The notes below the pieces were generated by a model that saw nothing but the letters and a program-made list of their open reading frames with translations, did not search any database and was not told the origin of the DNA. A stretch of DNA of 53,695 nucleotides from Pedobacter sp. ok626 (lineage in GTDB: Bacteria > Bacteroidota > Bacteroidia > Sphingobacteriales > Sphingobacteriaceae): positions 1 to 53,695 of the forward strand of contig NZ_FNEX01000029.1 in assembly GCF_900100435.1 (NCBI RefSeq). Reading direction: 5' to 3'. Position 1 is the first letter of the stretch. Every line of letters starts with the position of its first letter. Below are positions 9,732 through 16,995 of the stretch, piece by piece. Both the position numbers and the translations under genes were made by a program.

Positions 9732-10473
9732 CGTTAAACGCTTACTTTCTGATTTGTTAGATAATTTTTAACATTTTCTAAAGGAAAGTAAATTTTTCTA
9801 TAGTTGCAACTCTTTAGAAAATCGCACCTGTTTTTTAATGAATAAATGCGCTATAATGCAAGTCAAAATGGCTAGAACGCAAGTCCTGAAGTATATTAAC
9901 AGATCTACATCCGCTGAACACTAATTAAAATTTAAGTGATTTATCTTTGTTAATACTCAGACCGAATGCAGGTAGATAGACAATCAAAGACTTATTCCAC
10001 ATTTAGAAAATAATTTTTTCAAATTTTCAGCGGTGCTTTCGCAGCCTGGATAGCACTTACTAATAGGCCTTTACTGGTAGTCTTCTGGTAGTCTACTTGC
10101 AGTTGGATTTTTACCGAACAAAGACGAACGAGAGACGAACCAAAGTCGAGGCAATAACGACTATGTAAAGAGCCACGGCACAGGGTTCCTGCAAGCCTCA
10201 AGTCGTTCCGAAAGAAATCTGATTTTTTTGCGCGGCTGTTTTACCGCTGTGAACGTAAATATAAGAAAAATGAATATATACTGAACATAAAACGGGAGTT
10301 TGCTCATCCTGCTTTCAATCTTTTGTCCTGTGTAGTGCATAGCTTATAATATATTATCATCATTAATTATATCTTTCAGCAGCACAAAGTAAAATAACTA
10401 GCTCATTATCACAACGAAACCACTTTCTTAAAGCTTATTACAGATTTTTTTTTATTATTTGAAATCATTCTCC
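9732..10473. other. Intergenic region with a GC-rich island and a lone -7 box
   Basis: No convincing gene is visible. A plus-strand TATCTTTG at 9942-9949 fits the Bacteroidota -7 consensus but has no gene behind it. From about 10020 to 10260 the sequence becomes much richer in GC than its surroundings and holds short direct repeats, such as CTGGTAGTCT twice near 10078-10098 and GACGAAC twice near 10122-10142. A 60-codon minus-strand reading frame crosses this island (10019-10201) but looks unlike a protein. The island could be a dispersed repeat or a structured RNA. Confidence 0.4.
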
Positions 10474-10481
10474 TATATTTG
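10474..10481 (+). promoter_or_regulatory. -7 box of the tRNA-Met promoter
   Basis: TATATTTG is an exact TAnnTTTG match and lies 46 bases before the tRNA. T-rich sequence upstream (10447-10461) may supply the -33 element, though the clearest TTTG (10458-10461) is closer than usual. Confidence 0.6.
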
Positions 10482-10527
10482 CAGCTCTAAAAAATACAGA
10501 TAATACATTTGTATTATATAAAAACCC

Positions 10528-10601
10528 GGCGGGGTAGCTCAGATGGTTAGAGCGCAGGATTCATAACCCTGAGGTCGGCAGTTCGATTCTGCTCCCCGCT
10601 A
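10528..10601 (+). tRNA. tRNA-Met (anticodon CAT)
   Basis: The cloverleaf is complete: acceptor GGCGGGG (10528-10534) with CCCCGCT (10594-10600), the D arm GCTC/GAGC, the anticodon stem CAGGA/CCCTG with loop TTCATAA (anticodon 10562-10564), and the T arm GGCAG-TTCGATT-CTGCT. The first acceptor pair is a G-T wobble. CCA is not encoded. The sequence resembles elongator tRNA-Met of other Bacteroidota. A CAT anticodon could also be a lysidine-modified tRNA-Ile, which I consider less likely. Confidence 0.93.
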
Positions 10602-10636
10602 CTGATTAAAAGCTCATCGAAAGATGGGCTTTTTTT
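10596..10636 (+). repeat. Direct repeat copy 1: tRNA-Met 3' end plus terminator
   Basis: The stretch from CCGCTACTGA in the tRNA acceptor arm to the terminator T-run recurs at 11671-11711 with 36 of the first 40 bases identical. The copy pair brackets a 1-kb segment with one gene, as attachment-site duplications do. Confidence 0.7.
10611..10636 (+). terminator. Terminator of tRNA-Met
   Basis: AGCTCATC (10611-10618), loop GAAA, GATGGGCT (10623-10630), then six T. The stem pairs fully if one G-T pair is allowed. Confidence 0.88.
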
Positions 10637-10757
10637 GTTTGAAGCTATTTCATTTTATCTAAATCGAATCAGAGACTCTTTTCTATTGGTATGTCCGTAG
10701 AATTCCTACGGGAAGCTACGGATAGCTGGGAACCATCTGTCAAGCTGGGATAAATAT

Positions 10758-11489
10758 TTATAGGGTGCCAAATAGCTTCTGCCACCATGAACGTCCTACC
10801 TTTGGTAAGGTGCTGTTAGCTGCTGGTTTTTCTTGGGAGATTGTTGTATCTGTCATTTCGGTAAGTTCATTGATTTGTCTGTCGTGTTTTGATTGCCAAA
10901 ATTCATTTCGTTCCTCCTCAGGAACATCATAAAGGTTAAAGATTTTATTAATTCTAAACTTCGATGTAATAATATATTCTTTAGCTATTTCCAAATGACT
11001 TTCAAAATGTGTATGAAACATTAGTCCATAAATTCCAAGGGTAATGGCAAATGGAATATTGCTACAATCTTTTTCCAATGTCACTCTTGCTCCCCTCGAA
11101 TGTTCCATATCAATCAAAATTGTTCCATTTTCTGAACCCTTTTTTCCAATTGTCCACCCATTTTCGAAATCTGACCAATCGAGGTCTATAAGTTTTTTAA
11201 AAAGTAAAGCGGAGAGCTCTATAACAGATATGTTGTCTATCTCGGTAGCTACTTTAAAGGCTTTGGGGAATATTGAAATACCTATATAGATATTATAATG
11301 CAAAACAAGTTCACTGTTGTTGTATCTAAAATCCCAGTAGAACGTGTCAGTATCTTTAAGTTTGTTTGAAAATTCTAGATTAAAATGATTTACTAAAAGA
11401 TCTGCAACCCTATAAAATTTTTCAAAGTCACAATCATTGTATATAATTGCTTCGGTCCATCCTTTATCTGTTTCTAATTTTATTTCCAT
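10758..11489 (-). CDS. Orphan protein with DUF3630-like N-terminus, possibly immunity-like
   Basis: A 243-residue cytoplasmic protein without signal peptide or membrane segment. The first 110 residues (TDKGWTEAIIYNDCDFEKFY, then alternating acidic and aromatic stretches) recall DUF3630 and related small accessory families. Residues around 120-190 form a second mixed alpha/beta part, and the tail ends with SWWQKLFGTL. It is the only gene between the tRNA-Met and the partial tRNA repeat at 11671, so it is probably cargo of a small integrated or rearranged segment. The acidic, solitary character fits an orphan immunity protein, but no toxin is present and no function is assigned. Confidence 0.65.
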   Translation of the reverse strand: MEIKLETDKGWTEAIIYNDCDFEKFYRVADLLVNHFNLEFSNKLKDTDTFYWDFRYNNSELVLHYNIYIGISIFPKAFKVATEIDNISVIELSALLFKKLIDLDWSDFENGWTIGKKGSENGTILIDMEHSRGARVTLEKDCSNIPFAITLGIYGLMFHTHFESHLEIAKEYIITSKFRINKIFNLYDVPEEERNEFWQSKHDRQINELTEMTDTTISQEKPAANSTLPKVGRSWWQKLFGTL

Positions 11490-11948
11490 TCCTATCTTGT
11501 GGGTATTTAAACTTACAGCTAAAAAGCGAATATTTTATTTTGGTTCAGAATATTTCCAGTTAAATAGATCAACACTAGCTGTTCGCGTAGATATTAAATT
11601 TTAACATAGCTTGCCACTTTAGCCAATTCCTGCAAATGAGACAAGAAATAATTCGAAAGTTGCCCAGTAACCGCTACTGATCAGAAGCTCATCGAAAGAT
11701 GGACTCTTTTTTATTTACAAGGGCCTTTAATTAACCTAAAATTTTTCTGTTGTTGCAAAATAAAACTATCGAAACCCCGCACACGCGATGCGTATGCGAG
11801 GGGCAGATTTGTACAGGATTTTGGGATTTTCGACAGGTATTTTAATAAGTTTCGCATACTTGGCAATCTATTCTAGTGACGCCAGAGGAGAACAAATTTT
11901 GCCGAGATATTCATATTAATCATTAATTTGCTTCTTTAATAATCAGCA
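11490..11948. other. Intergenic region with tRNA-end repeat and hairpin
   Basis: Apart from the partial tRNA/terminator repeat at 11671-11711, this stretch holds a GC-rich imperfect palindrome near 11776-11804 (CCCCGCA pairing with TGCGAGGGG) and otherwise AT-rich spacer. I see no gene in it. Confidence 0.4.
11671..11711 (+). repeat. Direct repeat copy 2: partial tRNA 3' end plus terminator
   Basis: CCGCTACTGATCAGAAGCTC and the following ATCGAAAGAT repeat the end of tRNA-Met and its terminator with four changes in the first 40 bases. Upstream of CCGCTACT the similarity stops at once, so only the last bases of the tRNA were copied. The hairpin is still able to form but less stable than copy 1. 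Confidence 0.7.
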
Positions 11949-12326
11949 ATGAGCGACGAAGATTTTTTTGAGGATTTGGTGAAATCATTTCCAATTCTAA
12001 AAATAGATATTGAGGAGGAAGATATCTATATGGTTCATATGCGTATGGAAGTGTTTGCGAGGTACACTAATAAGCTGATAGTGGAAAACAATATCCCGGA
12101 AATAACTAAATGTTTTGATTTCCTTGAATCGAGGATTGATCTTATGAGTGACTCCTTAAATAACGCCTTGAATGTTTCATACTGCGAAGCATTACTATTA
12201 GGCGAAAATGCAAAAAAAATGGCCGCAATAGTCCAAACAATGCCCACGAAGCTGTCAGTTGTATATGCAGAGTATGAACAGTATTATGCAGATATATGGA
12301 AAAGGTATCGCGACTCAGGTCAGTAG
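11949..12326 (+). CDS. Small acidic helical protein, DUF7674/immunity-like
   Basis: A 125-residue, mostly alpha-helical acidic protein beginning MSDEDFFEDLVKSFP. The pattern of a short acidic N-terminus, the segment VHMRMEVFARYTN, and then two long helices resembles small families (DUF7674-like) found beside polymorphic toxins and annotated as immunity proteins. That assignment is from memory and weak. It has its own terminator at 12356 and no toxin gene beside it. It is probably an orphan cargo gene of the tRNA-linked accessory patch. Confidence 0.6.
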   Translation: MSDEDFFEDLVKSFPILKIDIEEEDIYMVHMRMEVFARYTNKLIVENNIPEITKCFDFLESRIDLMSDSLNNALNVSYCEALLLGENAKKMAAIVQTMPTKLSVVYAEYEQYYADIWKRYRDSGQ

Positions 12327-12355
12327 AATAGTTTTATCAGGATTTTGAACGACCG

Positions 12356-12387
12356 AAAAGTGTACATCAGGCCTGATGCACACTTTT
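12356..12387 (+). terminator. Terminator behind the immunity-like gene
   Basis: AAAAGTGTACATCAGG pairs with CCTGATGCACACTTTT, an almost perfect 16-base stem with a single mismatch and hardly any loop, 30 bases after the stop at 12326. The A and T ends make it usable in both directions. Confidence 0.75.
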
Positions 12388-12513
12388 GGCGATGCTCCTT
12401 GCAAACCGTTCGATGCCTTTTTGCGGGTATTTTCAATCTGCCTAAAAAAGCTATTGAAGAACTTTTATCTAGGTAGTTCGATGTCCCAAATCCAAGTGCG
12501 AAACAAATACAAA

Positions 12514-12609
12514 TTAATCTTCAAGTTTGTTTAATCTAGCTAAACGACGCAAATCTTCTATAAATTCATTCGTGAATCTATGTCCTAACGCTATTACCTC
12601 CGAAGCAGG
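12514..12609 (-). pseudogene. C-terminal gene remnant, RFTNEF family
   Basis: A 31-codon open stretch on the minus strand encodes GHRFTNEFIEDLRRLARLNK before a stop at 12514. It is cut off upstream by an in-frame stop. A second copy with mostly synonymous or conservative changes lies at 27884-27958, which indicates that this strand and frame were once coding. I do not recognise the parent protein. A mobile-element gene is possible. Confidence 0.5.
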
Positions 12610-12618
12610 CTAAACTTA

Positions 12619-12659
12619 GCAAGAGGCTGGTCAATTATTGAAATTGACCAGTCTCTTGC
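12619..12659. terminator. Long hairpin between convergent genes
   Basis: GCAAGAGGCTGGTCAATT (12619-12636) pairs with AATTGACCAGTCTCTTGC (12642-12659) with one mismatch. It lies just behind the TonB-type gene that ends at 12680. There is no strong T-run on either side, so it may act as a processing or weak termination signal. Confidence 0.55.
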
Positions 12660-12679
12660 GTTAATTTTATCTCCAACAA

Positions 12680-15067
12680 TTAAATTCCCTGCTTGATCCG
12701 GTTGGTTTCTGTATCATCGGTATTTCTTGACGCTTTATTTCCTTTGCTGTTTCCAAAACGGTAAAGAATGCTGATCATTGTTTTTCTATTATCTTTATAT
12801 GCTGTATTGAACTGATGCACACCATTGACAATGCCCTTATATTTCCGCTGACTGGTTTTAAAAATATCAGATGAATTGAGGGAAAAAGTTAATTTTCTGT
12901 CCATAAACATCGCTCTTAAACTTAAATCAGTTGCATAATAAGCCGAACTGATCAATCGGTTAGCTACTTCAGGAAACTGATACCAAAATGTAGCATTCGC
13001 CATTAACGTTTTCTTTGTGTTGAGGGTAAAAGTATTATCCGTTGAGACATAACCGCTCCATTGTTTTAACGTTCCTTCTGCAATTGCCCCGTTTGATTTA
13101 GACCTTTCCACATAAACATTAAACTGATTGTTGTTTTCCCACCAGCTTATTTTATTGATGGTCAGTGTTTCACTCAGGCCGGTGGTTACTGAATTTGCAT
13201 AATTCCGTTGCACACGGGATTGAATGTTACTTTCCGGGTCGAAAAAGTCAAGGGTGCTAAATCCATTGGAAACAAAATTGGAGTAAACAGAAGTACTCAA
13301 CCAATCCTTATAATTGTAATTTAACTCGAAATTATTGCTAAAGGATGGTTTCAGGAACGGATTTCCTTCCTCGTAGACGTTAATGGCGCTATAAAGTCTG
13401 GCTGGATTCAACAAGCTGTAATCTGGCCGGTTAATTCTCCTGCCGTAAGTAAAGGAAAAAGCATTGTTTTCATTCGGGCTATGCTTCAGATAAAAAGTAG
13501 GAAACAACTGGACATAATCGTTTTTGTTTGCGGATGTTTGCAAAGAGGAACTTCCGGTAGTCTGGGTCATCTCCATTCTTAAACCCAATTTCATGCTCCA
13601 TTTGTTGAAATTCTTATCTGCCGTTGCATACAGCGACTGTGTGTTTTCTTTATAGTCGAATAGGTTATTGTTGCGCACAATCGCATCTGAGCTAGGCTCA
13701 TAGACCAGGTCGTTTTTACTTTTGATATTTGAGATTTTGGCCCCCAACTCCAGACTGGCGAATTTATAGGGTAAGCTGAGGTCTAATTTGCTGGAAAAGA
13801 TGTCAAAGCGTTCATCCTGAGCTAAACCAACAGGCTGGTAATTATTTAACAATTCCAGCTCAGGCAAATAACTCTTACTTTGGAAATGATTGTTATCAAT
13901 GGTTCCGTATTTAAAATAATTGGAAGTAAATTCTATCTTTTTTCCTGAGGTATCAATTTTATGATCCAGATAGAATTCAAAGTTTCTCAGCGTATACTTC
14001 AATTTATCTTTGCCAGTAAGCACTAATGTGGAATCTAAAAGCCGGCCTGTGGCGTAGAATGCGCCATTCTCCTTCGAATCAATCGTGTAATGACGTGCAC
14101 CCTCCATGTATTTTACGCCTATTATTGTGTTTGCGGTTAAATCGTAATCCACCCTGATATCTCCTCTTCCTCCTTTTCCAGTTGTTAGCTCATCCAGCTG
14201 CCGCTCCCATAAGCTTTTTGGGCCAGAAAAAGCAGAAAAAGACTTAGATTCTATTTTCAAATAAACACCACTTAGGTTACTGCTGAGGTGAAGCTTCCCC
14301 TGATTATAATTGAAGATCCCTGTTAGGCCGGCGGTGTATCTGCTGGCTATAATACCACCAGTATTGATCATGCCGTTGAAGCCCTGCTCGCCATTCTGCT
14401 TTAATACAATATTGATCAGGCCTGAGTTTCCGTCTGCTTCATAACGTGCCGAAGGATTGGTGATGATTTCAATTCTTTTGATGTTGCCAGAGGGAATTGA
14501 CTTCACATAGCTGATCAGATCAACACCCGAAAGCTGGATCAATTTATCATTTACCATGATTTTAATGCTGTTCTTTCCGACGATATTGATACCATTATCA
14601 TTGATGCGAACCCCGGGTGCCTTGCTCAGTGCATCAATCCCATCTCCGCCAATGGCAGACAGGCTATTTTCTACATTGAATAAAATCCGGTCTGTTTTAC
14701 GGACGATGAGTGGCGCCTTCATATAAATATTGACCTCCTTCAATTGCTTGCCCTGTCTGGTTAACCTCACAAGCAAAATGGTATCCTGATGAAGGGCATC
14801 AGGTAAATCTACAAACGTAGATTCAAAGCCTATGGCACTAATGACCAGTTGATGTTGTAAGGTTTGCTTTGGATTCAGCAGGAAGACACCGATGCTATCT
14901 GTGATGCTGGTTTGTACAATGGATTTTTCTGATTTTTTCTGCAGAAGGATGCTGGCAGAAATTACGGGCTGATTGTCCTCGTCGATTACTTTTCCTTTGA
15001 TTAAATGTTGTGCGGATCCGGCTAAAGTAATAAAAGTTAGGAAAATGGCAAGTAGGTTTCTTTTCAT
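12680..15067 (-). CDS. TonB-dependent receptor-like outer-membrane barrel (OMP_b-brl_3 type)
   Basis: A 795-residue outer-membrane protein. After the signal peptide MKRNLLAIFLTFITLAGSAQ comes a carboxypeptidase-regulatory-like domain (IKGKVIDEDNQPVISASILL), a plug domain (about 110-220, with ALSKAPGVRINDNG and IEIITNPSARYEADG), and a large beta barrel ending near ILYRFG. This is the family common in Bacteroidota next to, or without, a SusD partner; the ligand is unknown. I take the ATG at 15067 because it starts the signal peptide, although the frame is open to 15160. No SusD follows, so it is probably not a sugar system. A hairpin lies behind it at 12619-12659. Confidence 0.87.
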   Translation of the reverse strand: MKRNLLAIFLTFITLAGSAQHLIKGKVIDEDNQPVISASILLQKKSEKSIVQTSITDSIGVFLLNPKQTLQHQLVISAIGFESTFVDLPDALHQDTILLVRLTRQGKQLKEVNIYMKAPLIVRKTDRILFNVENSLSAIGGDGIDALSKAPGVRINDNGINIVGKNSIKIMVNDKLIQLSGVDLISYVKSIPSGNIKRIEIITNPSARYEADGNSGLINIVLKQNGEQGFNGMINTGGIIASRYTAGLTGIFNYNQGKLHLSSNLSGVYLKIESKSFSAFSGPKSLWERQLDELTTGKGGRGDIRVDYDLTANTIIGVKYMEGARHYTIDSKENGAFYATGRLLDSTLVLTGKDKLKYTLRNFEFYLDHKIDTSGKKIEFTSNYFKYGTIDNNHFQSKSYLPELELLNNYQPVGLAQDERFDIFSSKLDLSLPYKFASLELGAKISNIKSKNDLVYEPSSDAIVRNNNLFDYKENTQSLYATADKNFNKWSMKLGLRMEMTQTTGSSSLQTSANKNDYVQLFPTFYLKHSPNENNAFSFTYGRRINRPDYSLLNPARLYSAINVYEEGNPFLKPSFSNNFELNYNYKDWLSTSVYSNFVSNGFSTLDFFDPESNIQSRVQRNYANSVTTGLSETLTINKISWWENNNQFNVYVERSKSNGAIAEGTLKQWSGYVSTDNTFTLNTKKTLMANATFWYQFPEVANRLISSAYYATDLSLRAMFMDRKLTFSLNSSDIFKTSQRKYKGIVNGVHQFNTAYKDNRKTMISILYRFGNSKGNKASRNTDDTETNRIKQGI

Positions 15068-15351
15068 TAAGTAAGTTCTAGTTTTACTCATGATGATTTT
15101 CCTATAAGTATTCCATAAATGAAGTTTCAATAACATATTGCCACGATTATATATTGACAATCCAAATCGTTCAGTTTGATCGGGATTGTCAGTGATAATA
15201 TTTTGTAGTTCTTGAACCTGACTTTGAAAAGAGAGATAATTTCTTTGTAATCCAATTCATTGCCTTGAAATCAGGAAACCGAATTTCTCAACTCCAATAA
15301 CTAATGAGATTTAAAGTAATATTTGCTCCGGAACAAACTAAGCTGCGTGAA

Positions 15352-16341
15352 TTATTTTGCACCCTCATTTTGAGCATTTAGCTTGCTCTGAATTAACAAA
15401 AGATAAGATTGAACATTCGAACTTAATAAGCTTACCGATTTTTCTAATTGGCCCAATAATACAGAACGGGTTTGTAAATCGTCCTCGGAGTAACTGCCAC
15501 CCTTATTAAAGAGCAGATCAAGCATGCGGTTATCGGCTCCATTCAACTCAATATCCGACCATCTTTTTTTGATATTTTGCTGTATAGATAGGTTGCTATT
15601 GCCTATGTTGAGTTCTTTCCTGTTCATGAGTTGCCATATAAATTCCGGGTATTGACTGGACACTGGTGGCTCGGTCCAGATATCTGAAATCAGATTTCTT
15701 TCATATGTAAAATCTACTTTGTTGTGCCCGGTTTGCAGGAGCTTGGCACCCAAGTAGGCCGATACTATTGCCCCTCCAATTACAATTATATTTTGTGGTG
15801 TACTGCTTTTTACAAAAACAGGCGCCACTGCGGTTGCCGAGCCGGCAAATATGGCAGCTATGGTTAAATTATTCGCTCTCTTTGATTTGTAACCGTCCAG
15901 AAAAACGGTGGCCCTTTTTGTCCTTTCAGCTTCACAACTAAGCTCAGACTGCAGTGCATCAAAAACCGATTTCACCCTCAATACCTTTTCAGTAAGGCGC
16001 TGTCGTTGTTCCAATCGCTTAGCCATTGCTCCGGCGGACCTATCGCTTTGAGTGATCAACAGCTGTTTAATAACGGGTACTATCCCAGTAGCGTTAGCTA
16101 CCAGGATTTCATTTTTTGAAAATCTGTTACTTAGTAACGAATCATCTTTCAATAGCGAATCTGGATTAGTAAAAGATGGTTCAATTTCTCTAAAACCAGC
16201 ATTGATATTTGACACACAATAATCATCCTTCATGATCAGACGAAACTGGGACGCTTTTCTGGAAGTATTGCAGCTCATTAACAGCGGCAGAATGCCAATT
16301 AAAAAAAATGAAAATGCATGGAGCTTAGTTTTATTTTTCAT
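15352..16341 (-). CDS. Hypothetical lipoprotein
   Basis: The 329-residue protein starts with a lipoprotein signal peptide: a hydrophobic stretch followed by LLMSC, cysteine at about residue 24. The mature part is largely helical, with a likely coiled coil around residues 105-145 (RLEQRQRLTEKVLRVKSVFD) and a hydrophobic, alanine/glycine/valine-rich stretch around 160-198 (FAGSATAVAPVF and IVIGGAIVSAYLGAK) that may insert in a membrane. I recognise no family. A possible 42-codon gene lies 12 bases upstream on the same strand and may share its transcript. Confidence 0.7.
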   Translation of the reverse strand: MKNKTKLHAFSFFLIGILPLLMSCNTSRKASQFRLIMKDDYCVSNINAGFREIEPSFTNPDSLLKDDSLLSNRFSKNEILVANATGIVPVIKQLLITQSDRSAGAMAKRLEQRQRLTEKVLRVKSVFDALQSELSCEAERTKRATVFLDGYKSKRANNLTIAAIFAGSATAVAPVFVKSSTPQNIIVIGGAIVSAYLGAKLLQTGHNKVDFTYERNLISDIWTEPPVSSQYPEFIWQLMNRKELNIGNSNLSIQQNIKKRWSDIELNGADNRMLDLLFNKGGSYSEDDLQTRSVLLGQLEKSVSLLSSNVQSYLLLIQSKLNAQNEGAK

Positions 16342-16353
16342 GACAGTTTGAGT

Positions 16354-16482
16354 TTAAAATGTATTAGCGATAGCTCCATTGGCTGTGACACCACCCTTTG
16401 CAGAAGAGTAATTAAAGTTTCCGATTGATCCATTAGGTAAATAACCCGGAGAAAGGCTGTTTTGGCGACGTTGTGTTTGCAT
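16354..16482 (-). CDS. Possible small protein, 42 residues
   Basis: An ATG at 16482 opens a frame encoding MQTQRRQNSLSPGYLPNGSI and then a glycine/asparagine/alanine-rich tail to a stop at 16354. It ends 12 bases before the lipoprotein gene on the same strand. The composition is protein-like rather than random, but no clear ribosome binding site is visible. It could be a short secreted or leader peptide, or chance. Confidence 0.4.
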   Translation of the reverse strand: MQTQRRQNSLSPGYLPNGSIGNFNYSSAKGGVTANGAIANTF

Positions 16483-16752
16483 GGCTATTGTTATTTGATA
16501 TTTTGCTGTGCTAAACTAAACGATACCATAGCAATGGGTTATCGTTATTCGGCGAACGGGCAAATACTATCGCTAAATGCTATGATACCAATTAAAGCAG
16601 GAAACCAAGCTACAGCCGCTATGATTTTAGCCTAACAGGCCATTAATTGGTTTCAACGACACTATTTCCTTGTTCAACGAAAATCATCCATGGCGTTTTA
16701 ATAAGGACCCTAATTTTAGGATATAATAAAAAAACACTAAAACACGATCGCC
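16483..16752. other. Intergenic spacer before the redox island
   Basis: AT-rich spacer between the minus-strand lipoprotein operon and the plus-strand redox cluster. I see no gene, clear terminator or exact -7 box; a TAGTTTAG on the minus strand near 16512-16519 is a partial -7 match for the lipoprotein operon. Confidence 0.35.
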
Positions 16753-16902
16753 ATGAAAACATTAGCATTACCTCCTTACATTTCTTTTGTCCATAAAAAA
16801 AATAACCGAACTAAAAATCCGGCTCATGTGCGTTTAGCAGTTATGTCCTGCCCAATCAAGGCATTATTTAGTAATTATAGCCAGCCCCCAAAATTTGAAT
16901 AA
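16753..16902 (+). CDS. Possible small protein, 49 residues
   Basis: An ATG at 16753 opens a 49-codon frame, MKTLALPPYISFVHKKNNRT and onward, ending at TAA 16900-16902. It lies 93 bases before poxB on the same strand. It has a basic centre and no signal peptide. No family is recognised and the coding status is uncertain. Confidence 0.35.
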   Translation: MKTLALPPYISFVHKKNNRTKNPAHVRLAVMSCPIKALFSNYSQPPKFE

Positions 16903-16995
16903 ATATCAATCCGCCTTCAGTAGTAGTTGTTTTTAACTATGAAACAACATGACAGCATATGCCTAATTATACACACCTTTTAAAGTTAAATCATT

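Noticed and set aside
10019..10201. Minus-strand open frame of 60 codons
   Set aside because: Composition (many Arg, Leu, Ser, Cys) looks like translated repeat or RNA sequence; no start context and no family.
12619..12659. Inverted repeat as an insertion-sequence end
   Set aside because: No transposase or matching second end is near; it fits a hairpin behind the TonB-type gene better.
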